Under the pieces are notes generated by a model. It was not told where the DNA came from. It ran no database searches and saw only the letters and a list, made by a program, of their open reading frames with translations. A stretch of 64,000 nucleotides of DNA. Origin: Struthio camelus (Eukaryota; Chordata; Aves; Struthioniformes; Struthionidae). Below are positions 1 to 9,525 of this stretch, in pieces. The stretch covers positions 77,910,088-77,974,087 of the forward strand of contig NC_090945.1 in assembly GCF_040807025.1 (NCBI RefSeq). The letters run 5' to 3'. The translations under genes were made by a program, and so were the position numbers. The stretch's first letter is position 1. Every line of letters starts with the position of its first letter.

Positions 1-3000
1 TGTGCAATACACCAGCTGTCAAATGCATTTAAACATCGTTCAGTTCCCTCTTCAATGCAAGACTGAATTGTGCATTAGTTATACTCAGTGCTGTTGGCTG
101 AAACCAGATACTTCTCACAGGCTGGATGCTTTTTTACGGTGTAGACCTAGTTGAGGAAGAATGCAAGAGCTGCTCAGGCAAGAAACCATGTGTATCAAAT
201 TTACTGCATGGGTGATTTGAAGGGCTGCTCTTTAACTGGGGAAGAGAAATAACCCACAATACCCAGAGGTTCGAAAGACCATTCAAAGCCCTGATTATAA
301 GCATTCACAAGAGCTGGCAACTGTGATTTTTCTCCCAAAGTTTGTGTCTCTCCCTAGCCCTCTATATCGAACTGAAGAGTTTTGGAGTGAAACACTCTTG
401 CTCAGTCAGGCATAATTTTATGTTGTAGTTGATAGATGAATAGATATAACCTGCTGTCACTGAGAACTTGAAAGTCAGTGTGGATTTATGCAAAGGAATA
501 TGCTGAGTTTCACCAGGCTCTGTGCAGAAGTCACAAAAAATGACAAATTTGTTGGTATTGTTTGCCTAAATGAATGTTGGTTTGCTTAAAGGTTAGTCCA
601 GATTTGAAATAAAAATGTCCTTTACGTTAGCAAATCTTTCCATCAATTTGGACGAGACACAATTCTGTTATACAGACAAACTCCTACACTTCCTGCTCAT
701 TTCTTAGAAGAGCTCCCTAGATGAATAACCTTATGTACATCAAATTAGCATGCATTAAAAATTCATTGCACTTCAAGCTAAATAGAAGCTGTGTTTTGCC
801 TCTACTTTTTAGCTAACAATCAACATAAGACCCACATTCCTGTAATTCACACTTCACAGTGCAAAAAATCTGTTGTATTTTCACCAGCCCAGTTACGTGA
901 GTCTTTCATTTCTGTCAGTGATACCTGTTGGCTTTTGCATACCCAAATATTCTATGGAGTTTAAGAATAAAATACAAGATTAAGTGTAAAAAATAAAGTT
1001 CTAATCTCAAAGCACTAAATGAAAACAGCATCAATGCTTACAAATCATTGAATAATTATATGTAGCTCATATGTTTGCCAGAGCACAAGCATGAACTATA
1101 AAGTGCAGCTACTAATGAGCACGCTCAGAGCATTCAGATCCCCCCCACTCAAAAACAGGAATTTCAGTACTGACCTCCCTTGAAACCTTGTCCGACTCAC
1201 CCTATGGAACCGTCTAACTTGCATAACCAGGCAGCATTGCTGTCTTCCCAGTTAATTTGAACTCTCAAAGAAGAGTGAAGCTATATAAAGTATAAGGAGA
1301 GAGTTTTCAGTGCTGTTCCATTTTCCGACTCTATTGACAAACAGAGCTTAAATGACCGGGAAAGTGCAGTATCACATACTTTGATTTAAACAGCAAAAGG
1401 CGCTCAAGGCTAATGAAGACAAACTGATGGGTTATGTAGGTTTTCAGCAAGTACATGGTTCAGAGCAGAAATCACACAATGACAAAAACCTGATTCTGGT
1501 AAATACAGGATCAAATTATGGGAAACACTCCTTGATGTGGGGTATCTCAAAAGTATCCAGAGATAGCCCATTTGTCATATCTATCTTAGACCCACCCTCA
1601 CAGTGAAGACTAATTTAAATATATAATTATTATTGTCAAACTGTTCCTCCTGTAGGTCTGCAGCCTTGACTACCAGGAAAGACAAGCAAAAGCAGACCAA
1701 CATAAGAAATAGAATACATGCAGATAATAGACTATATGCGGATATTTTTATTTCTTTTCTCACGGCCTTCACCACCTGGAACTCTTTTTTCTCATGTTTT
1801 AAGCTACTTTTTAAAATTCAAGAGCTTAGAGGCCATGAAAATACTGTCTGCCAGTCCCTACCTCTGCAAAGCTCGAGGCAGAAAAGCAGGCTGGAGTAAG
1901 AAGGTTAAGGAATATCTCCATGGAGATCAAACTGAAAACCTGGATCCATTTTGTATCCATCTGTTATATAAAAACAAATATTATGTTTGAAACTTGAGCA
2001 ACATATAGGCATATTTTACATTGATTTTATTTAATAAGTTCACAACAGCTGAAGGTATCCCAGTACTATTAACACGACAAGATCTTTGTCCCAAACAGCT
2101 TTCACAGCAGCAGTCACAAAGCGAGAGACCACGAGATAATGCAGTATAGGAAGTAAATCAGGACAAGGTGTGCAGTAAGAAGGCCACATGCATTTTCTGA
2201 TGGCCCTGTTAAATACATACAAAGCAACAGTTTGGATTTAGCAGGTACTGTTGGATATTGAGAAAAAAAATGCGCTTCCCATAGAGAGGCACAGTGGCAG
2301 CAGTGAGTTTTAAGGATGACTGGAAGAGAAAGTCAGGCTGTTTGTACAAACCCTTTCTAGCCTTGCACTTCCTCTTTTCATGTTAAAAATATGCCAGGCT
2401 TGCAGAGGGCAGAGAAAATACTGTATGTGAAGCTAAAGAGGGACAAGAGGGAAAACAGTGCCGGGGCTTCAAAGACATAAGGTAGTACAGTTTTGCCCGC
2501 TCAGTACCACTGAGGCGCATAGCTCCTTCCTGGGCACGCTGAAGCCTGCTGGCAGCAGGCAGGTGCCTGCGGTTCGCTGTCCCATTTCTTTCCCTTCATA
2601 CAGGAGTATGCTTTCTCCTGCCTGTGGAGCGGTCTCTGCAACGCACCGGGCTGCAGAAACAGGCCCGCTGGCCTATGAAATGGTGCCTGCAATGGGGAAA
2701 CCCAGAACTCGGAGGCTTTGTAAAGGTGTTTGTTTCTAAGGGATTAGGAGCGGCTTTCTGAAGCACAGGGAAAAGGTTTGCTTTATAAATTTGGAAAGAG
2801 GTTCATTTTTACACATAAGAACAACTGCACCAGATCACACCAAAGGTCCTTCAAAGGCCAGTGTCTTGTCCTCAGCAGTGACTAACAGGAAAGGTCTAGG
2901 GAGAAGCATAAAACTAGGGCAACTTCAATTTCTTCCTGCAACACTGTTAGCCTGCAGCAACTTGTGTTTCAGAGACCTTCTGAAACAAAGCTGGTGTTTG

Positions 3001-3079
3001 GTGTTCTTACATTTAACAGTTTGCAACAGATTTTCCAGGCATGAGTCTGAACAGCTGGCCTTTAACCCCATGCAAATTC
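1..3079. other. Gene-free AT-rich interval
   Basis: No open frame here shows a recognisable protein family, codon bias or paired splice sites. Only short AT-rich frames interrupted on both strands are present. I see no tRNA, rRNA or satellite array. By human synteny this side lies downstream of NICOL1, where NAT8L would be expected, but no NAT8L-like sequence is visible. Confidence 0.6.
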
Positions 3080-3580
3080 TTAGCACCAGCAACATCCTGC
3101 AGTGAGGAGGTTCAGTTTGAACACGCAGTAGGTGAAGAGTCTCACCATCCTATTTGCTCTAAGCCTGCCTCCAGCTGACGCATAGCAGTTCTTGTTTGGG
3201 AGGGGGCAGCAAACTGGTCTCTGGTCACTCATGATTTTATAAACCTCCATCATCTGCTTGTTCAGTCGCCCCATTTTCAGACTGAAGACTGAAAACACAT
3301 TACTTTGGATTATCCTAGTTGCTTTTGCCTGCAGTTTGTCTAGTTCTACTGTACTCCTTTGCTCTATAAAAATGGTGTTGACTCCTGCCACTATGTTACA
3401 TTAAACCTGAACATACAAATTCAAATTTTCAAAAGTTTCTCTTTATTTGCCCAGAAAAGATATTCTGGCTGCTGGTCTACAATTCCCAGACCTCCCCAGC
3501 AATCCTTTTTTAGAACTGGTGCCATATTAGCCACCTTCCACTGTCCTGCTATTATGGTGTTTATAAACAAGAGGTGACAA
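3080..3580 (-). repeat. Decayed CR1/L3-type LINE fragment
   Basis: Read on the minus strand, 3210-3360 resembles the 3' part of CR1/L3-type LINEs: a stretch rich in Glu, Leu and Lys codons is followed by residues such as MMEVYKIMSDQ, a wording typical of old CR1-like copies. The adjoining 3420-3560 also has the flavour of an ancient interspersed repeat. The copy is heavily mutated, has no intact frame and no clear target duplication. The assignment is by recognition only; a repeat-library alignment would settle the family and the boundaries. Confidence 0.45.
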
Positions 3581-5589
3581 CGAGCAGCCGTTCAAGCAAT
3601 GAAAAATAGGTAAGAGGGACTCTAAAGGAGCATAATGCAAGTCCTAGTGGGAATTTCTGGTTCTGATGGATATTCTGCAAGCTGGAAGGGATCTCTAATT
3701 GTTTTGATGCTGAACAAGAGAATTTGAGAAGCTATTCCCCTTCCCCCCTTTACCCCCCTCCTTGATCTCCTTGCTGCTTTCTCTTGGGCTGACAGCTATT
3801 ATATCCTGTGTCTCATTACCCCAGTTCTGGCAGTGAGAATCAGAAGGTAGGGCGTGTAGCAAAATGACTGAAGGAAAACACTTCCACATGGTCAGATTTT
3901 CTTTTGTTCAAGCAGATGTCTGTGCAGACACCAAGGAAAAAATTCATCAAAACCCACAGGTGTTTCCAGTTGTGTCAGAACATTTTATTACTCAGCCCCT
4001 GGCAAAAGTAGCAGTTGACCGTGGCTGGGTTCCTGTCCACACCCATAACAAGCTGGTGAGTTTTCAGCAACCTGGTGGACAGTCTACTGATGAACTCAGC
4101 TTTGGGAGCAGAACTTTCACCACCTGCACTCTTCTGGGACACCTTCCAAGTTCTGTAGCAGGAACCTTGACCTTGAGAAAAGGTCCCCACGCAAGGTCAC
4201 TGGGCAGGACCTGAGACATCAGGGTTGCACAGCACCACGTTCACTCATTCCACTGCTAAATAGGAGGGTCACGCACTGGTCCTGCAGTGTGACTGCTGGC
4301 CTGAGCAGTATCAGCCCCACCGTCCAGGCTCGCAGTGACTACATACTCATCAGGACTGGGGCAGGGGTTTACCAAGAAATCACTGAGACTGGAGAGAAGG
4401 CAATGCCAGACTGGAAGGGGGAATGGAGGTCACAGTGGAAAGGACAGCCAAGGTAGAACCAGAAGGGAAGACCCAACTGCAGCAATAGTCAAGAAGCCAT
4501 TCTGCTACACTCAGGATTGGGCTGAAGCCATCCAAAAGAGGCCTTGCTCCAAGAAGTCTACCAAACCCCTGTGGGTGTGATGAAGGCCTGCTCTCCCACG
4601 GGGAGTGGAGCTGCAGCTGGGGCTTGCGGTTACTCTTGTTTTGCCCAGCAGTCAGATATGAGCGGTGCCAATTCTCCTGTGGGGCATGAAATGGCTTAGT
4701 GAAAAATACATATAGGAGGGGATAATCCCCCCCCCCCACCACCACCACCAAAAAAACCAGAATTCCTTCCTCTCCCATTCACAATGAACTTCTGTGCTAG
4801 CCTACTGTCCTGATCCCATCCAGAAGGGCGTGCTGGAGTTTTCAGTGTGCAGAAATCGGGTTTCCAAACCCGGTTTAACTGTGGACAGACGTTCATTTTG
4901 CAAACCACTCAGGCAGCCTATTGTGTTCCTCTACTCTGCCTATTGTTTGTTTCCACACCTACACCTGCACTGCCAGAGCAGTTTCTGTGACTTCTCTCTA
5001 ATTCACTTCCAGCAAAGTCCTGCCATTTTAGTTAGGGAGGTGAGGCTGCAGACAGGCCCCTTCTCCCAAATTCAGCTGAAGGGGTTTTAGCCTTCAGATG
5101 CCCAGCTCTCTTCCACTCCCCACACCAGGTTAGCTAGCACTCTGCAGCCCCACTGTTGAAGTGGTTTGAGAAGGCTCGAAATCATGTCAAACAAACTCAA
5201 GAGCATCTACTCAAACTGTTCAACCTCATTCAGACTTGTAGGTGGACATAGTATCTTAGAACAAAATGATAGCGCTGGGGGAAAAAATCAACTCAGCTTT
5301 TAGGTGCACAAGTCTTTCTTCATGACTGAACAGCTTCCAAAGGCAACTACAAGGAGAGATTCAAAGTTCACAGTTTAGTCCTTACAATATCACAGAATGA
5401 ACAAAATATGACTGACCTAACAACTGTGTTTCACCTGAACCAAAGAAAATTCACATGATGAAACTCCTTGGCAACACATGGAGTTCAAAACCTTCTGCAT
5501 TGTGGTCCTGAGCAGCTGCTAGTAGTAACATCTTGGTACAGCTGGAACTGGCAAAGCTGCCTAGTCACGGTCTTATTCTCCTTCTTGTA
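3581..5589. other. Intergenic stretch up to the provirus
   Basis: No gene recognised. A short low-complexity tract at about 4727-4756 (a C run followed by repeated ACC and then A) produces poly-Gly-like frames on the minus strand that are not genes. The rest is unremarkable unique-looking sequence running to the retroviral insertion site. Confidence 0.5.
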
Positions 5590-5595
5590 CTTTTC
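5590..5595. repeat. Target site duplication, left copy
   Basis: The hexamer CTTTTC directly abuts the outer end of the LTR at 5596 and is repeated exactly at 9903-9908. A 6-bp duplication is what alpha- and betaretroviral integrases generate. Confidence 0.9.
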
Positions 5596-5972
5596 TGTCG
5601 GAGAACAACGGGAGACAAGCACATCCGATGATGATCAACAAGTCTCAGTTTATTCAGAATTATCTTATTACTTATATAACAGAGTTAATTAGCTCATACA
5701 TATGGCAAAAGCCAAGCTCCTTATAGGTGGCTACAGTAGAAGGCTATAGTGGATACAGTAGAAGGCTATGCACTTTTCCCAAGACATTGTTATCTATATT
5801 GTTTTCTGGTTTCTAAGCCAAGAGCCTGTTTCTATCTCCTGCTGCATATTTTTCTATCCTAGATTGTACTGTTCCGTGCCCTGCCTACGTGTCCAGCTGC
5901 ACTTAAGCAGGTCTTGTGAACTTGTTCTCATGCCCCTTGTCACGTAGCCAGTATTCAATAATATCTTCCACA
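5596..5972 (-). repeat. 3' LTR of the provirus
   Basis: 377 bp, starting TG and ending CA in viral orientation, identical to 9526-9902. In viral order it contains the last 23 env codons (5972-5903), a 16-bp direct repeat (5754-5769 and 5732-5747, 22-bp period), a TATA-like box (5680-5671) and an AATAAA signal (5654-5649). The short LTR with AATAAA only about 20 bp after the TATA box suggests a short R region, as in alpharetroviruses. Confidence 0.95.
5649..5654 (-). terminator. Polyadenylation signal of 3' LTR
   Basis: AATAAA on the minus strand, about 17 bp past the TATA-like box. It is the expected signal for 3' end formation of proviral RNA; an identical copy lies at 9579-9584 in the 5' LTR. 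Confidence 0.75.
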
Positions 5973-7228
5973 TTTCCCCCGTCTTCTTTTAATAAAAACA
6001 AATTATTTTGTGTTTTATGGATCATGCGTATAACTATATTCTGTAGATAGGCTACAAAACAGGGTAAAAACAATATAATCAACAAAACCATCAATCCTAT
6101 ACCTTTTGCATACATAATCATGGTCTTAAGCCAGGGACCAATACCGAAAGATGATAGCCAGGTATCAAGCGGGTTAGTTACAACAGTAATATCCTTAGTG
6201 TGATTCTTAAGCCATTGCAATTGCTTGTGAATTGATTCTGAATTAGAGGAGAGATTAAAACAACACATGCCCTCAAAATCTTCACAACCATGTCCCTGAG
6301 CCAATAATAAAAAATCAATAGCAGCTCTATTTTGAAGTATCTGATGTTTGAGACTTTCCATGTGTTGTGCTAGTTCACTCAATATCTGTGTTGTTACGTT
6401 TGATTGCTTAACCATCCAACATGCTAGTTTATTTATAGTACGAAGCGCATGAGCAGCACCTACCCCTGGAACAACTGATGCAAAAAAGTTAGCCGTGGGT
6501 CCCCAGAGTTCTACTTGATCATTGCAGTCGGGTGTGAGGGTAGCTACAGATCGTTTATCACGATGTGTTTTATTAAAAAGGAATTGTGATATTAAAGTAA
6601 CATTTGGTGCGAAAAGAGTCAATTTTCCCAGATAACATGGACCACCATGAGCATATCTAGGTATTCCCTGCCATGCTCGATCACCGCAAATCAAATAGGT
6701 GTTGCCAGGCAATGCCTTTGCACTGTCATTAGCCCAAATCTTTGTGTCATTTTTCCCCCAACCATAGGTTCTATAAGCACCACACATATATGTTTTGTTC
6801 CAAAAGGGATAGCTCCTGGGTGTAAGCCATAATGCAGGATCATTAACATTTTGCCTATAATCACCCAATTCAACACATCCTGATTCATTTGCTGAACTAT
6901 TCAACATTCTGCTACCTAAAAGCCCGATTTCTTGAGGATCCCAGGGTAATGTTTTGTTCAATGCAGCTAATAATTTGGCTGTACATTTACTGCTATCATC
7001 TGACCTATTACATGTGGCAGTGGATATTGTTGAAAAATCAGTTGTATTATATCCGAGTATTCCAACCAAACATGTACAAAAAGGATCAGTGGCAGAGGCC
7101 AATGCCAAACAAAAGGAAGTAGTATGCGTTTTGTTAGCCCATGTTACCCATAAGTTTGGTGGAGAATTGAGATACATAGCAAAAACGATATTACACACAA
7201 ATAAGATACAGTAGATCCAGGACCACAT
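5903..7228 (-). CDS. env: Retroviral envelope glycoprotein, intact frame (441 aa)
   Basis: Uninterrupted frame of 441 residues with its own ATG and a hydrophobic signal peptide at about 1-17. Residues 18-226 are the surface subunit, rich in N-X-S/T sites (about 11) and ending in a furin-type RDKR at 223-226. The transmembrane subunit (227-441) has a Cys-bracketed internal hydrophobic segment (about 235-270), as in alpharetroviral fusion subunits, then an immunosuppressive-domain-like segment beginning LQNRAAIDF (298-306), a CX6CC motif (C315, C322-C323) and a membrane span at about 375-396. The surface subunit, about 209 residues, is short for this group. The last 23 codons lie inside the 3' LTR. 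Expression would need splicing from the leader. Similarity to alpharetroviral Env is recognised from motifs; function is untested. Because pol is missing, env could act only alone or in trans. Confidence 0.93.
   Translation of the reverse strand: MWSWIYCILFVCNIVFAMYLNSPPNLWVTWANKTHTTSFCLALASATDPFCTCLVGILGYNTTDFSTISTATCNRSDDSSKCTAKLLAALNKTLPWDPQEIGLLGSRMLNSSANESGCVELGDYRQNVNDPALWLTPRSYPFWNKTYMCGAYRTYGWGKNDTKIWANDSAKALPGNTYLICGDRAWQGIPRYAHGGPCYLGKLTLFAPNVTLISQFLFNKTHRDKRSVATLTPDCNDQVELWGPTANFFASVVPGVGAAHALRTINKLACWMVKQSNVTTQILSELAQHMESLKHQILQNRAAIDFLLLAQGHGCEDFEGMCCFNLSSNSESIHKQLQWLKNHTKDITVVTNPLDTWLSSFGIGPWLKTMIMYAKGIGLMVLLIILFLPCFVAYLQNIVIRMIHKTQNNLFLLKEDGGNVEDIIEYWLRDKGHENKFTRPA
5973..5990 (-). 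other. Polypurine tract
   Basis: On the minus strand an A/G run with a single C lies directly against the TG that opens the 3' LTR. This is the position and composition of the plus-strand DNA primer of retroviruses. It is embedded in the env reading frame. Confidence 0.85.
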
Positions 7229-7258
7229 GATCGCAGTAATATTGGATCAGCTTCTTCT

Positions 7259-7768
7259 TCAATCACCGTGCCTTTCTGTTGACTCCGTGGAACTTTGGGG
7301 ATCAAGTACAGGTCTTGCCCATCTTGCAGGTATCCAAAGAGGTCCTCGATCCTTATCAGTTAACGACGGCATTCCCTTTGTAAGTTGTTCTAATGGGACC
7401 AATTGGGCGATGCGTTGTCCCTTGGTTATCCGTACGGGAGGAAAAGGGGTATATAACATTATCATTATTTCTCCGGTGTAATCAGCGTCAACAACGCCAG
7501 GTAAAACAAAAAGCCCCAGCATTGATGCCGATGACCTGCCGAGCAATAATGCTCCCACAGACTTATTTTGAATCACAACAGGACCATACACTCCAGTGGG
7601 AATTCGATGTGGCTGAGTATTTAGGAGACTAATGTCTACAGCGGATGCCAGGTCAAGTCCGAGACTCCCTCTTGTTGCTGGTCGGAGGCGAGAGATGCTA
7701 CTTGTTGAACAGCAGCTACTTGTGTCTGCGCGCGGCTGCTCCGATTCGCGCTCCCAGTGGAGTTTCCC
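7259..7768 (-). pseudogene. pro: pro remnant: dUTPase domain fused to putative integrase tail
   Basis: Open in the -1 frame relative to gag, starting at the slippery site. Counting from 7783, dUTPase motif 1 is GLDLASA (42-48), motif 2 GRSS (82-85), motif 3 GVVDADYTGEI (96-106, with the expected catalytic Asp at 99) and motif 4 KGQRIAQLV (121-129). Motif 5, the Gly-rich C-terminal loop needed for nucleotide closure, is missing. After Arg-Gly (146-147) the frame continues as PLWIPARWARPV, which reads like the C-terminal strand of a class II integrase. The simplest interpretation is one deletion removing the end of dUTPase, the protease (no DTG or DSG active site), reverse transcriptase, RNase H and most of integrase, joining in frame near 7340-7348. 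Such a product would not be expected to be an active dUTPase. Confidence 0.85.
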
Positions 7769-9342
7769 GAACGATGGCGGCAAGCTCTAGTGTTATGAGT
7801 GTCCGAACGGCACTTTACACACCAAACACCGGAAGCGGTGCACTCTTTTCGGACGTGACCCAAAATTCCGCATCGAAAGCATTTTACTCGAACAGTTCCT
7901 TGAGATGTCTTCTGTCGAGTGACGACCGACGCTTGGAGGGGTGCAAGAGCTGCTAACACTTGAGTCTGAGATGCCTTAGCTTGTTCCTGTAACCCAACTC
8001 CCAATTGTTTTATAGCCTCTACTACTAAAGCTTGAGGTCCAGTGGGCACCTGAGCCATCCTTTCTAATGCTTCCTCTATTGTTCAATTGGCACCAAGAGT
8101 GCTCAAAATACTACGAGTAGTAGTATTACAATTTTGTAGGGCACACTTTTTTAATAAGGCTCCTCGCATATATTCAGGAACCCCAGCTCTCTCTATAGCT
8201 GCAGCAGCCTTGTCTATGAATGCCCCAAATGTTTCGTCCCTGCCTTGTCTTATACCCATATAGACTGGAACGCCCCCTGGTTCTTTCACTCGATCAATAG
8301 CTCTCCTTACTAGTTGCATTGCCTCTCTCAACTTATCTGGACCTATCATTGCTTGTGCTTCAGTGCGTAAAAACGGTCCAAGTCCCATAAGCTCCTCTAC
8401 GGTCACTCCATGCAACGGATCCCCAGGCTGTCTCTGAATTGCAACTGATTCATGCACTAAACCCTGCCAATGGGCATTAAACAACAATTGCTGATGCTGG
8501 GTAAATATCAATCAAATTATCCCTCGGCAGTCAGCAGGTAATAAAATTTGTGTACTCCAGATATAATCTAACATTTGTTTCGCTGGCTCGCTATGGACTC
8601 CAAATTGACTGACCGTGGCACGCAATTGGGACAATAATTTCCAATCCAAGGCTGAAACTGTCGCTTGTACACCGCCTCCCGGAATTGCTTGGAATGTGAC
8701 AGGACAGGCTAGCTGTGCAGCCACTTGCAATACCTCTCCATCCCCCCGCTCCAGCCCTTCCCGAGCTAGCGCAGCCCAAGCTTCTCTACGTTCCTTTGCC
8801 ATAGCCTCAGCCAGGTCCGCTTCCGCCCCTGGAGTTGGCTCCGACAGAAACGGATTGGTAGGGCTGCTTGGTGTGTCCTTGGGAGCAAACTCGCTCTCGG
8901 GGGCTGAGGGTACAGAAGGAGGAGGTTTAAATCCATCAGTAAAAGGAGGAGGCGATGAAGGCAAGTATACGGTAGACACACTTGGGGGTAAGGGGGCACC
9001 TTGCGGCCAGTCAATCCCGTACGTCTTATTCTTTTCACGAGCAGCAGATGCCTGTTCAGCCGCCCTCTGTTCTGCCTGATATTGGAATAACTCATTATGT
9101 ACAGCCCTCCATGGTTTTCCAAATTTCTTGGCTAACTTATCCCCATCAATTGCAGCCTCCCATAACCTATCACCTCATTTACGCCATTCAGATAATTCGT
9201 GAACAGTATGCGGGTTCTGAAAACAGCCCTGGGAGTGCCCATAAGCTAACAACCCAGGAAGATCCTTTTGTAAATCTATCTCCCTAATTTGTCTCTTTTG
9301 TAAGAGACATGTAAATAAATCATATGCTGCTTGCCTCTGCAT
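7636..9342 (-). pseudogene. gag: gag polyprotein with three in-frame TGA stops
   Basis: One frame of 569 codons from ATG at 9342 to TAG at 7636, interrupted by TGA at 9177-9175, 8514-8512 and 8085-8083. No indel is needed to read through all segments. The matrix-like region comes first, with no Gly after Met, so no myristoylation signal. A Pro-rich linker carries PPPF (about 131-134) and a PSAP late-domain motif (about 145-148). The capsid shows a major homology region around Q-G-R-D-E (8247 downward). Nucleocapsid has two CX2CX4HX4C zinc knuckles (in the 8058-7636 segment, Cys60 to Cys73 and Cys80 to Cys93 of that piece). The segment ahead of the first ATG is closed by an in-frame TGA at 9357-9355, supporting this start. 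No full-length Gag can be made without readthrough. Confidence 0.9.
7762..7768 (-). promoter_or_regulatory. Predicted gag-pro -1 ribosomal frameshift heptamer
   Basis: GGGAAAC lies in the gag frame as G GGA AAC, exactly the X XXY YYZ pattern. After a one-base backward slip, reading continues as Gly-Lys-Leu-His-Trp into the dUTPase frame, with no stop until 7259. Downstream, GCGCG and CGCGC segments 12 bases apart could pair into a stimulatory stem. Betaretroviruses use this layout between gag and pro. Confidence 0.82.
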
Positions 9343-9505
9343 ACCTGAATATCGTCAGCGCTGTTGCAGCTCTCCAAGGTCTCGGCAGCACGTTTCAGCC
9401 GGGTACGCCGATGCGAACGCCCGGGGCTCGACACAGTTTTTTTCGCTGTGTTTTCAGCCGTCCTCGCTGCAAGGACCTGACCACTCGTTGCTCCGTCGTG
9501 GCACT
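9343..9505 (-). other. Proviral leader with possible splice donor
   Basis: The untranslated leader between the primer site and gag. In viral orientation CAG|GTATG occurs exactly at the gag ATG (boundary 9345/9344), a fair 5' splice site that could produce the spliced env RNA. A packaging signal is expected here but cannot be identified by eye. Confidence 0.5.
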
Positions 9506-9523
9506 ATCACGTCGGGGTCACCA
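9506..9523 (-). other. Primer binding site, tRNA-Trp
   Basis: Two bases inside the 5' LTR, the minus strand reads an 18-base match starting TGGTGACCCCGACG. This is complementary to the 3' end of vertebrate tRNA-Trp including CCA, the primer used by avian sarcoma-leukosis type viruses. Betaretroviruses mostly use tRNA-Lys. Confidence 0.92.
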
Positions 9524-9525
9524 TT

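Noticed and set aside
4380-4778. 132-codon minus-strand frame with a poly-Gly/Val stretch
   Set aside because: The Gly/Val run is a translation of the low-complexity C/ACC tract at about 4727-4756.
8766-9122. 118-codon frame within gag in another phase
   Set aside because: The true gag frame is continuous from 9342 apart from TGA codons; this frame is a shadow in the Pro-rich region.
8083-9177. Selenocysteine or programmed readthrough at the gag TGA codons
   Set aside because: No SECIS-like element or conserved readthrough context could be identified, and three separate stops fit a decayed template better.
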